64,000 nucleotides of DNA, taken from Ewingella sp963519305. Its GTDB lineage: Bacteria > Pseudomonadota > Gammaproteobacteria > Enterobacterales > Enterobacteriaceae. How positions within the stretch are numbered: position 1 is the first letter of the stretch; each line of letters begins with the position of its first letter. The DNA lies in assembly GCA_963519305.1 (NCBI GenBank), contig CAUQMS010000023.1, forward strand, positions 15,154 through 79,153. Reading direction: 5' to 3'. Below the pieces are notes generated by a model that worked only from the letters and a program-made list of their open reading frames with translations, did not search any database and was not told the origin of the DNA. The position numbers and the translations under genes are program-made. Positions 17,568 through 25,976 of the stretch are shown piece after piece.

Positions 17568-17637
17568 GCCTGACACCTTTTTTGTGGGCCGACGCACGCA
17601 GGGAGTGCATCTTTTTGGCTCTTTCGTCATAAGTGCA

Positions 17638-17653
17638 AGCAAGAGGTGTTCCA
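17638..17653 (-). promoter_or_regulatory. Sigma54-type promoter of hpxWXYZ (candidate)
   Basis: On the minus strand TGGAAC, 5 bases, TTGCT match the -24/-12 pattern TGGCAC-N5-TTGC with one mismatch. It lies 71 bases upstream of the hpxW start. Nitrogen-limited expression through NtrC would fit the pathway. Confidence 0.5.
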
Positions 17654-17753
17654 CATCGGCAGTATTGGCTGGCTTTCCGCAATAATTTAGCTTGCGCTGG
17701 TCAGTCTCCGGCAGGTATGTTCCGCTGAAACATCCGTTACAAAAGGGTCGGAC

Positions 17754-18593
17754 ATGAAACAAATTGATGAACGCCTGCGCGACCACTATCCGGCGCTGAC
17801 ACCGCAGGAGCAGCGGGTGGCAGATTTTATCTTTGCCAATATAGATGACCTGATGAGCTACAACAGTGCAGAGCTGGCGCGTCTGAGTCACGTCTCCAAG
17901 GCCACGGTCAGCCGGTTGTTTAAACGCCTGGGTTATCCGAGCTACCGTGATATGCGCGATGAGGTCCGCACTCTGCGCCAGAGCGGGATGCCGCTGACCG
18001 ACAGCCGCGACGCCGTGCAGGGCAACACGCTGTTGTCGCGCCACTATAAGCAGGAGATGGCGAACCTGACCCAGTGGATTAACCAGATTGATGAGCAGCA
18101 GTTCAGCGCGGTGATCGCCGCGCTGAGTCAGGCGCGTCAGGTGCGTCTGCTGGGTTTTCGCAACAGCTATCCGGTGGCGCTGCACCTGCGCCAGCAGCTG
18201 TTGCAGGTGCGTTCCGGCGTGCTGATGATGCCGCAGCCGGGCCAGACGCTGGCCGAAGAGCTGGTGGATCTGACGCCGCAGGACGTGGTGATTTTTGTGG
18301 CCTTCCGCCGGCGTCCGCGGGCTGCGCGGGCAATTCTCACGCAGCTGCAAACGCTGGGTGTACCGGTGCTGCTGATTTGCGAACCGCAGGCGCAGCCGCT
18401 GTTGCCGCTGGCGCGCTGGCATCTGGCCGCCGTGCTCGACAGCGTATCGGCGTTTGACTCTTACTCTGCGGCCATGAGTCTGGCGAATTTGCTGAGCAAC
18501 GCGCTGCTGCATGAAATGTTGGCTTCCGGCCGCCAGCGTATTCATCAAATTACTGACCTCTACAGCGACCTCGACGAACTGGAACAGCGCTGA
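17754..18593 (+). CDS. RpiR-family regulator of the purine cluster
   Basis: Transcriptional regulator, 279 residues: an N-terminal RpiR helix-turn-helix (YNSAELARLSHVSKATVSRLFKRLGYPSY) and a C-terminal SIS sugar/ligand-binding domain (VRLLGFRNSYPVALHLRQQL, DVVIFVAFRRRPRAARAIL). It starts at an ATG preceded by AAGGG. It is divergent from hpxW and lies directly upstream of the ABC transporter/hpxJKQT/uox operon, so it probably controls one or both in response to a pathway intermediate. The ligand is not visible from sequence; RpiR proteins beside purine genes in other bacteria support the assignment. Confidence 0.85.
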   Translation: MKQIDERLRDHYPALTPQEQRVADFIFANIDDLMSYNSAELARLSHVSKATVSRLFKRLGYPSYRDMRDEVRTLRQSGMPLTDSRDAVQGNTLLSRHYKQEMANLTQWINQIDEQQFSAVIAALSQARQVRLLGFRNSYPVALHLRQQLLQVRSGVLMMPQPGQTLAEELVDLTPQDVVIFVAFRRRPRAARAILTQLQTLGVPVLLICEPQAQPLLPLARWHLAAVLDSVSAFDSYSAAMSLANLLSNALLHEMLASGRQRIHQITDLYSDLDELEQR

Positions 18594-18595
18594 GC

Positions 18596-18612
18596 TGCGC
18601 TGTGTTGGTGCC
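18596..18612 (+). promoter_or_regulatory. Possible NtrC enhancer site
   Basis: TGCGCTGTGTTGGTGCC matches the NtrC palindrome (TGCACC..GGTGC type) well in the right half TTGGTGC and poorly in the left. It lies about 150 bases upstream of the sigma54 promoter at 18749, a normal enhancer distance. TGCAC at 18628 may be a second half-site. Confidence 0.35.
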
Positions 18613-18748
18613 GTCGCCCAGTTTCAGTGCACGCTTCGCCCTCTAAACGCGCTTTCCCTGCTTCTCTATCAGGCTGAGGGCTTTCCCGCTTCCCTGTCTG
18701 ACCACGATAAACCCCGACTTATCTTCTCTTTCTTTGCCAGCGCATGCG

Positions 18749-18765
18749 TTGGCACATTAGTTGCA
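18749..18765 (+). promoter_or_regulatory. Sigma54 (RpoN) promoter of the ABC-hpxJKQT-uox operon
   Basis: TTGGCAC, ATTAG, TTGCA: an exact -24 TGGCAC and -12 TTGC with the required 5-base spacing, 56 bases before the binding-protein start codon. The region 18594-18820 contains nothing else clear. Confidence 0.75.
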
Positions 18766-18820
18766 GAATGCCTGTTAAAAGAATCTATCGTTTCACAAAC
18801 TCAATCACCGGAGATAATCT

Positions 18821-19612
18821 ATGAACATGAACAAGCGACTTTTAGCATGGGCAGGTGCGGCAATGTTGGTTCTGCAGGCATCGGGCGCGATGGCCGATCA
18901 GCTGCAGGATATCCAGAAGCGCGGCGTGTTGCGCGTTGCCATCCCACAGGATTTCCCGCCGTTTGGGTCGGTCGGTAAAGATCTGCAACCGGAAGGTTAT
19001 GACATCGACATGGCGCATTATCTGGCCGACAAAATGAAACTTAAGTTGCAGCTGGTGCCGGTCAGCAGCGCCAACCGTGTGCCGTATCTGCAAACTGACA
19101 AAGTGGATCTGGTGATCTCCAGCCTCGGTAAAAATGCCGAGCGTGAAAAAGTGATCGACTTCAGCAACGCCTACGCGCCGTTCTTCCTTGGCGTATTTGG
19201 GGCGAAAGGCGACAAACTGGCTGATCTTAACGCGCTGTCCGGCAAAACCATCGGCGTGACCCGCGGTGCGGTGGAAGATCTGGCGCTGACTGATGTGGCA
19301 CCGAAAGACGCCAAAATTCAGCGTTACGAAGACAATAACACCACGCTGTCGGCCTATCTGTCCGGGCAGGTGGAGTACATCGCGACCGGCAACTTAGTGG
19401 TCGCGGCGATTGCCCGTATGAATCCGGCCAAAGCGCCTGAATCCAAAGTGATGCTGAAAGATTCGCCGTGTTTTGTGGGCCTGCGTAAAGACGAACCGGC
19501 GCTGAAAGAGAAAGTGAATGCACTGATTGCCGAAGGCGTGAAAGACAAGACGCTGAACACGCTGTCCGAAAAATGGATGAAGGCTCCGCTGCCGGCTTCC
19601 ATCGGCGCGTAA
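18821..19612 (+). CDS. ABC transporter periplasmic binding protein (polar amino acid type)
   Basis: Periplasmic solute receptor, 263 residues: signal peptide MNMNKRLLAWAGAAMLVLQ with cleavage near AMADQ, then a bacterial extracellular solute-binding family 3 domain (GVLRVAIPQDFPPFG, PEGYDIDMAHYLADKM, SSLGKNAEREKVIDFSNAY, LSGKTIGVTRGAVEDLAL). GGAG lies 7 bases before the ATG. It is the first gene of a seven- to nine-gene operon with two permeases, an ATPase and purine ring enzymes. The substrate is probably a ureide or ring product such as allantoin or allantoate; this comes from context only. Confidence 0.88.
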   Translation: MNMNKRLLAWAGAAMLVLQASGAMADQLQDIQKRGVLRVAIPQDFPPFGSVGKDLQPEGYDIDMAHYLADKMKLKLQLVPVSSANRVPYLQTDKVDLVISSLGKNAEREKVIDFSNAYAPFFLGVFGAKGDKLADLNALSGKTIGVTRGAVEDLALTDVAPKDAKIQRYEDNNTTLSAYLSGQVEYIATGNLVVAAIARMNPAKAPESKVMLKDSPCFVGLRKDEPALKEKVNALIAEGVKDKTLNTLSEKWMKAPLPASIGA

Positions 19613-19636
19613 TCCGCAGTTTGACGAGGATCTTTC

Positions 19637-20302
19637 ATGACCTATCAGCTTAACTTTAGCGCGCTGTGGCCGTACATGCCGGAGCTGTTGGCCGGTTTAT
19701 GGACCACCATTGAGCTGACGGTGATGGCAACGGTTGGCGGTGTCGCGATGGGCATCTGCGGAGCCGCCATCCGCTGCGGCAATAACAAAACGCTGCGCAC
19801 GGTATGGGGGATTTATGTCGAAGCCATCCGTAATACGCCTTTCGTCGTGCAGCTGTTTTTCATCGTATTTGGTCTGCCCGCCATTGGCCTGAAAATGACC
19901 GCCGGTGAGGCAGCCCTGCTGGCGATGCTGATTAACCTGGGTGCGTACAGCACCGAAATTATCCGCGCCGGCATTCAGGTGACGCCGAAAGGCCAGTGGG
20001 AAGCGGGGCGCGTGCTGGGGCTGACCCGCCGCCAGACGTTTTTGCGCGTGGTTCTGCCGCCGTCGCTCAAACGTATTTATCCGGCGCTGGTCAGTCAGTG
20101 CATCATCGTGATGCTCGGTTCTTCGGTGGTGTCGCAGGTCTCTTATGAAGAGCTGACCTTCGCTGCGAACCTGATTCAGTCGCGCACCTTTCTGAGCTTC
20201 GAGGTGTATCTGGTCACTACGCTGTTCTACCTGCTGCTGTCGGTGGTGATGCGCCAGCTGCTGCTGTTCGCCGGACGCCGTTTCTTTGGGAGCTACAGCT
20301 GA
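19637..20302 (+). CDS. ABC transporter permease 1 (His/Glu/Gln/Arg family)
   Basis: Inner-membrane permease, 221 residues with about five membrane segments (LLAGLWTTIELTVMATVGGVAMGI, YVEAIRNTPFVVQLFFIVFGLPA). The EAA loop with the HAAT family pattern is QWEAGRVLGLTRRQTFLRVVLPPSLKRIYPAL, where the ATPase docks. It pairs with the next permease; its stop overlaps that gene's start by one base. Expected to form a heterodimeric channel for the substrate bound by the receptor upstream. Confidence 0.9.
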   Translation: MTYQLNFSALWPYMPELLAGLWTTIELTVMATVGGVAMGICGAAIRCGNNKTLRTVWGIYVEAIRNTPFVVQLFFIVFGLPAIGLKMTAGEAALLAMLINLGAYSTEIIRAGIQVTPKGQWEAGRVLGLTRRQTFLRVVLPPSLKRIYPALVSQCIIVMLGSSVVSQVSYEELTFAANLIQSRTFLSFEVYLVTTLFYLLLSVVMRQLLLFAGRRFFGSYS

Positions 20303-20955
20303 TGATGACCTTTACCGACTGGGACATTGTGCGCAACCTGCTGCTGGCGGCGCGCTGGACCCTTTTACTTTCGCTGACCGCGTTTATCGGCGGCACGCTG
20401 GTGACCTTACCGCTGCTGCTGATGCGCCTGGGTAAAGGGCGCTGGCCGACGCGTTTTGTGCGTCTGTACTCTGAAGTGTTTCAGGGGACACCGCTGCTGA
20501 TGCAGCTGTTTCTGGCTTTCTTCGGCCTCGGGCTGTTTGGCATCGACGTCAGTCCCTGGACCGCCGCCGCGCTGGCGCTCACTTTGTACACCAGCGCCTA
20601 TCTGGTGGATATCTGGAGCGGCAGTATCGACGCGCTGCCGAAAGGCCAGTGGGAAGCGTGCCGCTGTCTGGGCCTTAGTTTTGGTCAGACGTTATGGCGG
20701 GTGATTGCCCCGCAGGCATTGCGCGTTGCCATTGCGCCGACCGTCGGCTTTTCCGTACAGGTAATCAAAGGCACCGCGCTGGCATCGATTATCGGTTTTG
20801 TTGAACTGACGAAAGCTGGAACGATGCTTAACAACGTCACCTTTGAGCCGTTTAAAGTGTTCGGATTAGTGGCGCTCGGCTACTTCCTGATGTGTTACCC
20901 GCTCTCGATGTACAGCCATTATCTCGAGAAAACCTTGCGTGGAGAAACCAAATAA
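20302..20955 (+). CDS. ABC transporter permease 2 (His/Glu/Gln/Arg family)
   Basis: Second inner-membrane permease, 217 residues, homologous to the first (YSEVFQGTPLLMQLFLAFFGLGLFG; EAA loop QWEACRCLGLSFGQTLWRVIAPQALRVAIAP). Translation is coupled on both sides: one base overlap with permease 1 (TGATG) and one with the ATPase gene (TAATG). The ATG ATG start leaves a choice of two codons; I keep the first. Confidence 0.9.
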   Translation: MMTFTDWDIVRNLLLAARWTLLLSLTAFIGGTLVTLPLLLMRLGKGRWPTRFVRLYSEVFQGTPLLMQLFLAFFGLGLFGIDVSPWTAAALALTLYTSAYLVDIWSGSIDALPKGQWEACRCLGLSFGQTLWRVIAPQALRVAIAPTVGFSVQVIKGTALASIIGFVELTKAGTMLNNVTFEPFKVFGLVALGYFLMCYPLSMYSHYLEKTLRGETK

Positions 20956-21704
20956 TGCCGTTGATCACGATTAACCAGGTACAAAAATATTACGGTCAGA
21001 ACCACGTACTGAAAGGTGTGGATCTGGATATCGACGGCGGCGAAGTGATCTCCATCATTGGCCGCAGCGGCTCCGGTAAAAGTACCCTGCTGCGCTGTAT
21101 CAACGGGCTGGAAGGGTATCAGGATGGCAGCATTAAACTCGGCGGCATGACCATCACCCATCGCGATTCGCAGGCGCGTGAAATCAGCCGCTCAGTGGGC
21201 ATGGTGTTTCAGAACTTCAATCTTTTCCCGCACATGACGGCGCTGGAAAACGTCATGCTGGCACCGCGCCGCGTGCTGAAGAAATCCGCCGCCGAATGCC
21301 GCGAACTGGCGGCGCAGATGCTGACCAAAGTCGGTCTGGAAGATCGTATGGATTACTACCCGGCCAATTTGTCCGGCGGGCAGCAACAGCGCGTAGCCAT
21401 TGCCCGCGCACTGGCGATGAACCCGAAAGTGCTGCTGTGCGACGAAATCACCTCGGCGCTGGACCCTGAGCTGGTGGGCGAAGTGTTGAAAGTGCTTGAG
21501 CAGTTGGCGAAAGAGGGCATGACGCTGGTCCTGGTCACGCACGAAATGAATTTTGCCCGCGAAGTGGGCGACCGCGTGGTGTTTATGCATCAGGGCACCG
21601 TGTGGGAACAGGGCGAAAGCCGGGCGCTGTTTGCGAATCCGCAAACCGCCGAATTAAAACAGTTTATTGCCTCGGTACGCGGCCTGAACGAAGCTGCGGT
21701 CTGA
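20955..21704 (+). CDS. ABC transporter ATP-binding protein (GlnQ/HisP type)
   Basis: Cytosolic ATPase of an amino-acid-type importer, 249 residues. Walker A is GRSGSGKSTLLR, the Q-loop VFQNFNLFPHMTA, the signature LSGGQQQRVAIARAL, Walker B VLLCDEITSALDPEL and the H-loop LVTHEMNFA. I chose the ATG at 20955, overlapping the permease stop by one base with GGAGAAA upstream; a 21-residue extension inside permease 2 is rejected. It energises uptake through the two permeases. Confidence 0.93.
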   Translation: MPLITINQVQKYYGQNHVLKGVDLDIDGGEVISIIGRSGSGKSTLLRCINGLEGYQDGSIKLGGMTITHRDSQAREISRSVGMVFQNFNLFPHMTALENVMLAPRRVLKKSAAECRELAAQMLTKVGLEDRMDYYPANLSGGQQQRVAIARALAMNPKVLLCDEITSALDPELVGEVLKVLEQLAKEGMTLVLVTHEMNFAREVGDRVVFMHQGTVWEQGESRALFANPQTAELKQFIASVRGLNEAAV

Positions 21705-21725
21705 TAAAACCTATAAGGATCAATC

Positions 21726-22964
21726 ATGTTAGATATCCAGAAACTCGGACAAATCAACCCGCCAACCCGCCTGCTGATGGGGCCGGGGCCAATCAACGCC
21801 GATCCGCGCGTGCTGCGGGCGATGAGCAGCCAGCTGATCGGCCAGTACGATCCGGTCATGACCGGCTACATGAATGAAGTGATGGCGCTGTACCGCGCAC
21901 TGTATAAAACCGACAACCCGTGGACCTTCCTGATCGACGGCACCTCGCGCGCCGGTATCGAAGCGGTGCTGCTGTCGGGTATTCGTCCCGGTGATAAAGT
22001 GCTGGTGCCGGTGTTTGGCCGCTTCGGTCATCTGCTGTGCGAAATCGCCCGCCGCTGCCGCGCCGAAGTCCACACCATTGAGGTGCCGTGGGGCGAGGTG
22101 TTTGACCCGCAGCAGATCGAAGACGCTATTAAATCGGTCAAACCGCGCTGGCTGCTGACCGTGCAGGGCGACACCTCAACGACCATGTTACAGCCGCTGG
22201 AACAGCTCGGCGAGATGTGCCGCCGCCACGGCGTGCTGTTTTACTCTGACGCCACGGCCTCTTTCGCCGGGAACCCAATGGAAACCGATGCCTGGGGCCT
22301 GGACGCTGTGTCTGCCGGTTTGCAAAAGTGCCTCGGTGGTCCGTCAGGCAGCTCGCCGGTCACCCTCAGCCCGCGCTTTGAAGAGCAGATCCGCCGCCGT
22401 AAATGTGTCGAAGAGGGGATCCGCACCGCTGAGCACGCCGATGGCGACGAGGAGATGATCTACTCCAACTATTTCGATCTCGGCATGATCATGGACTACT
22501 GGGGCCCGGAACGTCTGAACCATCACACCGAAGCGACCAGTATGCTTTTTGCTGCCCGCGAATGTGCCCGCGTGATCCTTGAAGAAGGGCTGGATAACAG
22601 TATCGCGCGCCACAAACTGCACGGCGGCGCGCTGCTGGCCGGTATTCAGGGCATGGGATTGGACGTGTTTGGCGACCTGGATCACCGCATGAATAACGTG
22701 CTTGGCGTTGTGATCCCTCAGGGCGTTCACGGCGAACAGGTACGCCAGATGATGCTCAACGATTTCTCGATTGAAATAGGCACGTCGTTTGGTCCGCTGG
22801 CGGGCAAAATCTGGCGTATTGGCACCATGGGGTATAACGCCCGCAAAGACTGCGTGATGCAGACGTTGGTGGCGCTGGAAGCAGTACTGCACCGCCTGGG
22901 TTTTGCCTCGAAATATGGCGCGGGTTCGCAGGCCGCATGGGATCACTACACGGGAGGCCAGTAA
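21726..22964 (+). CDS. hpxJ: (S)-ureidoglycine-glyoxylate aminotransferase (PucG/HpxJ)
   Basis: PLP-dependent class V aminotransferase, 412 residues, that moves the amino group of ureidoglycine to glyoxylate, giving oxalurate and glycine. PucG-like features: RLLMGPGPINADPRVL, IDGTSRAGIEAVL, LLTVQGDTSTTMLQPL, YSDATASFAGNP and the PLP lysine Lys201 in SAGLQKCLGGPSG. It agrees with hpxJ of the Klebsiella purine cluster. The stop overlaps the hpxK start by one base. This step commits the carbon to oxalurate rather than ureidoglycolate, which matches the presence of hpxWXYZ next door. Confidence 0.92.
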   Translation: MLDIQKLGQINPPTRLLMGPGPINADPRVLRAMSSQLIGQYDPVMTGYMNEVMALYRALYKTDNPWTFLIDGTSRAGIEAVLLSGIRPGDKVLVPVFGRFGHLLCEIARRCRAEVHTIEVPWGEVFDPQQIEDAIKSVKPRWLLTVQGDTSTTMLQPLEQLGEMCRRHGVLFYSDATASFAGNPMETDAWGLDAVSAGLQKCLGGPSGSSPVTLSPRFEEQIRRRKCVEEGIRTAEHADGDEEMIYSNYFDLGMIMDYWGPERLNHHTEATSMLFAARECARVILEEGLDNSIARHKLHGGALLAGIQGMGLDVFGDLDHRMNNVLGVVIPQGVHGEQVRQMMLNDFSIEIGTSFGPLAGKIWRIGTMGYNARKDCVMQTLVALEAVLHRLGFASKYGAGSQAAWDHYTGGQ

Positions 22965-24211
22965 TGGTTGAGGCTTCCACGCTGACCGCCGCGCAGCGGG
23001 TGATGTTCCGCTGCGATGCGCTGGCTGAAATCAGTGAAACAGCGGGTCAGCTGACCCGTGTTTACCTCTCGGCGGAACATATGCAGGCCAACCGTCTGGT
23101 AGGGGAGTGGATGACGGCGGCCGGGATGCACAGCTGGACTGACAGCGTCGGCAATGTGTGCGGGCGCTATGAAGGGCACGATCCTTCCGCGCCTGCGCTG
23201 CTGCTCGGTTCGCACCTCGACAGCGTGCGCAATGCAGGGCGCTACGATGGTCCGCTCGGCGTGCTGACCGCCATTGAAGTGGTGGCGCATCTGCATCAGA
23301 ACGGTATCCGTTTGCCGATGGCTGTCGAAGTGGTGGGGTTTGCCGATGAAGAAGGCACCCGCTTTGGCATCACGCTGCTCGGCAGCCGCGGCCTGACCGG
23401 CACCTGGCCGGAAGGCTGGCTGCAACGTACCGACGCGCAGGGGATATCCGTCGCCAGCGCCATGCAAAACGTCGGGCTGGATCCGCTCAATATTTTGCAA
23501 TCGCGGCGGGCGCTCAATGCTTTCTGCGCTTATCTGGAATGTCACATTGAACAGGGACCTTGCCTGCAAAGCGCGGAGTTACCGCTCGGCGTGGTGACGG
23601 CCATTAACGGCGCACGTCGTCTGAACTGCCGCTTTACCGGTCAGGCCGGACACGCCGGAACCGTGCCGATGGGCCAGCGTCAGGACGCCCTGACCGCCGC
23701 CGCCGAATGGACGCTGGCGATTGAAAGCATTACAACCGCCAGAGGCGCCAATTTAGTGGCAACCGTCGGCCATATCGACGCGCTGCCCGGCGCGGTGAAC
23801 GTCATTCCCGGTCAGGTGAATCTGTCCCTCGATGTGCGCGGTCCGCAGGATGACCTGCTCAACAGGTTACTGGCGGAACTGCTGGAGAAAGGGCAGGAAA
23901 TCGCCACCCGCCGCGGGCTGAGTTTCGACGCCGAGCAGTTTTATGGCATCAACGCCACCGCCTGCGATTCGGGTTTGCAGCAGCGCCTCACCCGCAGCGT
24001 CACGCAATTACAGGGTACGCCGATGCTGTTGCCGAGCGGCGCGGGACATGACGCCATCGCCATCGCCGAATGCTGGCCGGTCGGCATGCTGTTTGTGCGC
24101 TGTAAGGACGGCATCAGCCATCACCCGCTGGAGTCGGTCACGGCCGACGATGTGGCGGCGGCCACTCAGGCTTATATCAATACGGTGCTGAGCTTCGGGG
24201 AGGGGATATGA
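22964..24211 (+). CDS. hpxK: Allantoate amidohydrolase (HpxK, M20 family)
   Basis: Metal-dependent M20/AllC-like hydrolase, 415 residues, converting allantoate to ureidoglycine with loss of CO2 and ammonia. Metal ligands: LLGSHLDSVRNAGRYDGPLGV (His, Asp), FADEEGTRFG (Glu-Glu), YLECHIEQGP (His) and the late GISHHPLESV (His). The lid domain has GQAGHAGTVPMGQRQDA. ATG at 22964, with GGAGG upstream, overlaps the hpxJ stop; an earlier ATG inside hpxJ is rejected. It overlaps hpxQ by 4 bases (ATGA). Confidence 0.92.
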   Translation: MVEASTLTAAQRVMFRCDALAEISETAGQLTRVYLSAEHMQANRLVGEWMTAAGMHSWTDSVGNVCGRYEGHDPSAPALLLGSHLDSVRNAGRYDGPLGVLTAIEVVAHLHQNGIRLPMAVEVVGFADEEGTRFGITLLGSRGLTGTWPEGWLQRTDAQGISVASAMQNVGLDPLNILQSRRALNAFCAYLECHIEQGPCLQSAELPLGVVTAINGARRLNCRFTGQAGHAGTVPMGQRQDALTAAAEWTLAIESITTARGANLVATVGHIDALPGAVNVIPGQVNLSLDVRGPQDDLLNRLLAELLEKGQEIATRRGLSFDAEQFYGINATACDSGLQQRLTRSVTQLQGTPMLLPSGAGHDAIAIAECWPVGMLFVRCKDGISHHPLESVTADDVAAATQAYINTVLSFGEGI

Positions 24212-24708
24212 CGCTGGAGGAGTTTAATATGTTATCCGCATCAGACGCCTTTGGCCTGCTCCGCCCGCTGGTGAATATTCCCACGTGGGCGAAGACGGTC
24301 TGCGCCGCGCGGCCCTTTGCTTCTCTTGAGCAGGCACTCAGGGTTGCTGAGCAGGCGACGCAGGCATGGCAGTCACCGGATATTATTCAGGCGCTGGCGG
24401 CGCACCCGCGCATTGGCGAACGTGCAGCCGGGGGCAGTAAAGAAGCGCAGCTTTCACGGGGCGAACAGGCGACGCTCAATATTTCTCAACAGCAGATTAT
24501 CGATGCACTGCAACAGGGCAATCATGCCTATGAACAGCGCTTCGGGCAGGTGTTTTTGATCCGCGCGAAAGGGCGCAGTTCGCAGGAAATCCTCGAAAAT
24601 CTGCAACGGCGTTTGCTCAATTCGCCGCAGGAAGAGCAGGCCGAAACCGCAGAGCAGCTTCGCCAGATCACCTTATTGCGATTTAAGGAGTGCTTCACTC
24701 ATGACTGA
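24208..24708 (+). CDS. hpxQ: OHCU decarboxylase (HpxQ)
   Basis: 2-oxo-4-hydroxy-4-carboxy-5-ureidoimidazoline decarboxylase, 166 residues, which yields (S)-allantoin stereospecifically. Visible family motifs: PFASLEQALRVAEQA, the catalytic His in LAAHPRIGERA, and YEQRFGQVFLIRAKGRSSQEIL near the C terminus. The first start (ATG at 24208) overlaps hpxK by 4 bases; an internal Met8 is an alternative start. The end overlaps hpxT by 8 bases, so the two sequential enzymes are made together. Confidence 0.94.
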   Translation: MTLEEFNMLSASDAFGLLRPLVNIPTWAKTVCAARPFASLEQALRVAEQATQAWQSPDIIQALAAHPRIGERAAGGSKEAQLSRGEQATLNISQQQIIDALQQGNHAYEQRFGQVFLIRAKGRSSQEILENLQRRLLNSPQEEQAETAEQLRQITLLRFKECFTHD

Positions 24709-25051
24709 TTCCACGCGTACCAACGTCACCACCCATATTCTCGATACCTCGCTTGGAAAACCGGCGGCAGGCGTCACCGTCTGGCTGGAGAAAATAACCG
24801 GCCATGATTCAATCTTCATCAATAAAAGCGTCACTGACACCGATGGCCGGGTGGGGAAATTAACCCCGGAGGGCATTGAATCAGGGCATTACCGACTGTA
24901 TGCCGACATTGGCGCGTATTTTGCTTCTTCTCACAGAGAGACGCTGTACCCCTTAGCCATTATCGACGTGACTATTTCCACCGGACAGTCTCATTACCAT
25001 TTGCCGTTATTAATAACGCCATTTTCCTGGTCAACGTATAGAGGAAGCTGA
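24701..25051 (+). CDS. hpxT: 5-hydroxyisourate hydrolase (HpxT, transthyretin-like)
   Basis: Transthyretin-related hydrolase, 116 residues, opening 5-hydroxyisourate to OHCU. Family features: the N-terminal THILDTSLGKPAAGV, the SGHYRLYADIGAYF strand and the diagnostic C-terminal YHLPLLITPFSWSTYRGS. There is no signal peptide, so it acts in the cytosol. It ends one base before the urate oxidase gene begins; product of one enzyme is substrate of the neighbour. Confidence 0.95.
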   Translation: MTDSTRTNVTTHILDTSLGKPAAGVTVWLEKITGHDSIFINKSVTDTDGRVGKLTPEGIESGHYRLYADIGAYFASSHRETLYPLAIIDVTISTGQSHYHLPLLITPFSWSTYRGS

Positions 25052-25972
25052 ATGATGACTTCAGGCAATCTGCTTTATTCAGACAACATTGTGTTAGGTG
25101 CCAACCAATATGGCAAAGCGGAATGCCGTTTAGTCAAAGTGACCCGCGACAGCGAACGTCATGAGATTGAAGATTTAAGTATAACCTCCCAACTGCGCGG
25201 TGATTTTGCCGATGTGCATCTGCATGGTGATAACGCCAACTGCCTGCCGACCGACACGCAGAAAAACACCGTTTACGCTTTTGCGCGCGACGGCGTCGGC
25301 TCACCGGAAGATTTTCTGCTGCGGCTGGGGCGTCATTTTACCGCTAACTTTGGCGCGGTATCCGGCGGGCACTGGGCCGCCGAGCAGTACCAGTGGCAGC
25401 GAATTAGCGTCAATAACGAGCCGCACAATCACGCGTTTGTGCGCAGCGGGCAGGAGACGCGCACCGCCAACGTCACCGTCGATGGCGACAATATCTGGGT
25501 GATTTCCGGGCTGACCGGGCTGGTGGTGCTGAAATCCACCGGTTCCGAATTCCACGGGTTCCAGCGCGACAAATACACCACGTTACCCGACGCGCACGAC
25601 CGTATTTTGGCAACGTCAGTCACGGCGCACTGGCGCTATCTGAGTGAAAAGCAGGATTTCAACGGCATGTATGAAAAAGTGAGAAGCCTCCTGCTGGCAA
25701 CCTTCGCCAGCCTGCACTCACTGGCGCTGCAACAGACCATGTACGCTATGGGTAAAGCGGTGCTGGAAGCCTGCCCTGACATCGCTGAAATCAAATTCTC
25801 CATGCCGAACAAACACCATTTTAATGTCGATCTGGGCGCGTTCGGGCTGGATAATCCGAACGAAGTGTTCTTCGCCGCCGACCGCCCTTATGGTTTGATC
25901 GAAGCCACGGTGCAGCGTGAAAGTACCCGCGCAACGCCGCTGGCCTGGACGTCCGTCACGGGTTTCTGTTAA
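25052..25972 (+). CDS. uox: Cofactor-free urate oxidase (uricase)
   Basis: Oxidises urate with O2 to 5-hydroxyisourate and H2O2 without cofactor. The 306 residues contain both halves of the tandem T-fold: NQYGKAECRLVKVTR (catalytic Lys), NCLPTDTQKNTVYAFAR (Thr), the uricase signature VVLKSTGSEFHGFQRDKYTTLPDAHDR region, and KHHFNVDLGAFGLDNPNEVFF (His) near the end. The ATG ATG start directly follows the hpxT stop. Klebsiella uses the unrelated flavoprotein HpxO for this step, so this cluster has a different solution. Last gene of the operon; a convergent gene begins 4 bases later. Confidence 0.94.
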   Translation: MMTSGNLLYSDNIVLGANQYGKAECRLVKVTRDSERHEIEDLSITSQLRGDFADVHLHGDNANCLPTDTQKNTVYAFARDGVGSPEDFLLRLGRHFTANFGAVSGGHWAAEQYQWQRISVNNEPHNHAFVRSGQETRTANVTVDGDNIWVISGLTGLVVLKSTGSEFHGFQRDKYTTLPDAHDRILATSVTAHWRYLSEKQDFNGMYEKVRSLLLATFASLHSLALQQTMYAMGKAVLEACPDIAEIKFSMPNKHHFNVDLGAFGLDNPNEVFFAADRPYGLIEATVQRESTRATPLAWTSVTGFC

Positions 25973-25976
25973 TTCC

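Noticed and set aside
17568..18548. N-terminal extension of HpxW by about 327 residues
   Set aside because: It runs antisense through the whole RpiR gene and is unlike any transpeptidase; the family start is at 17567.
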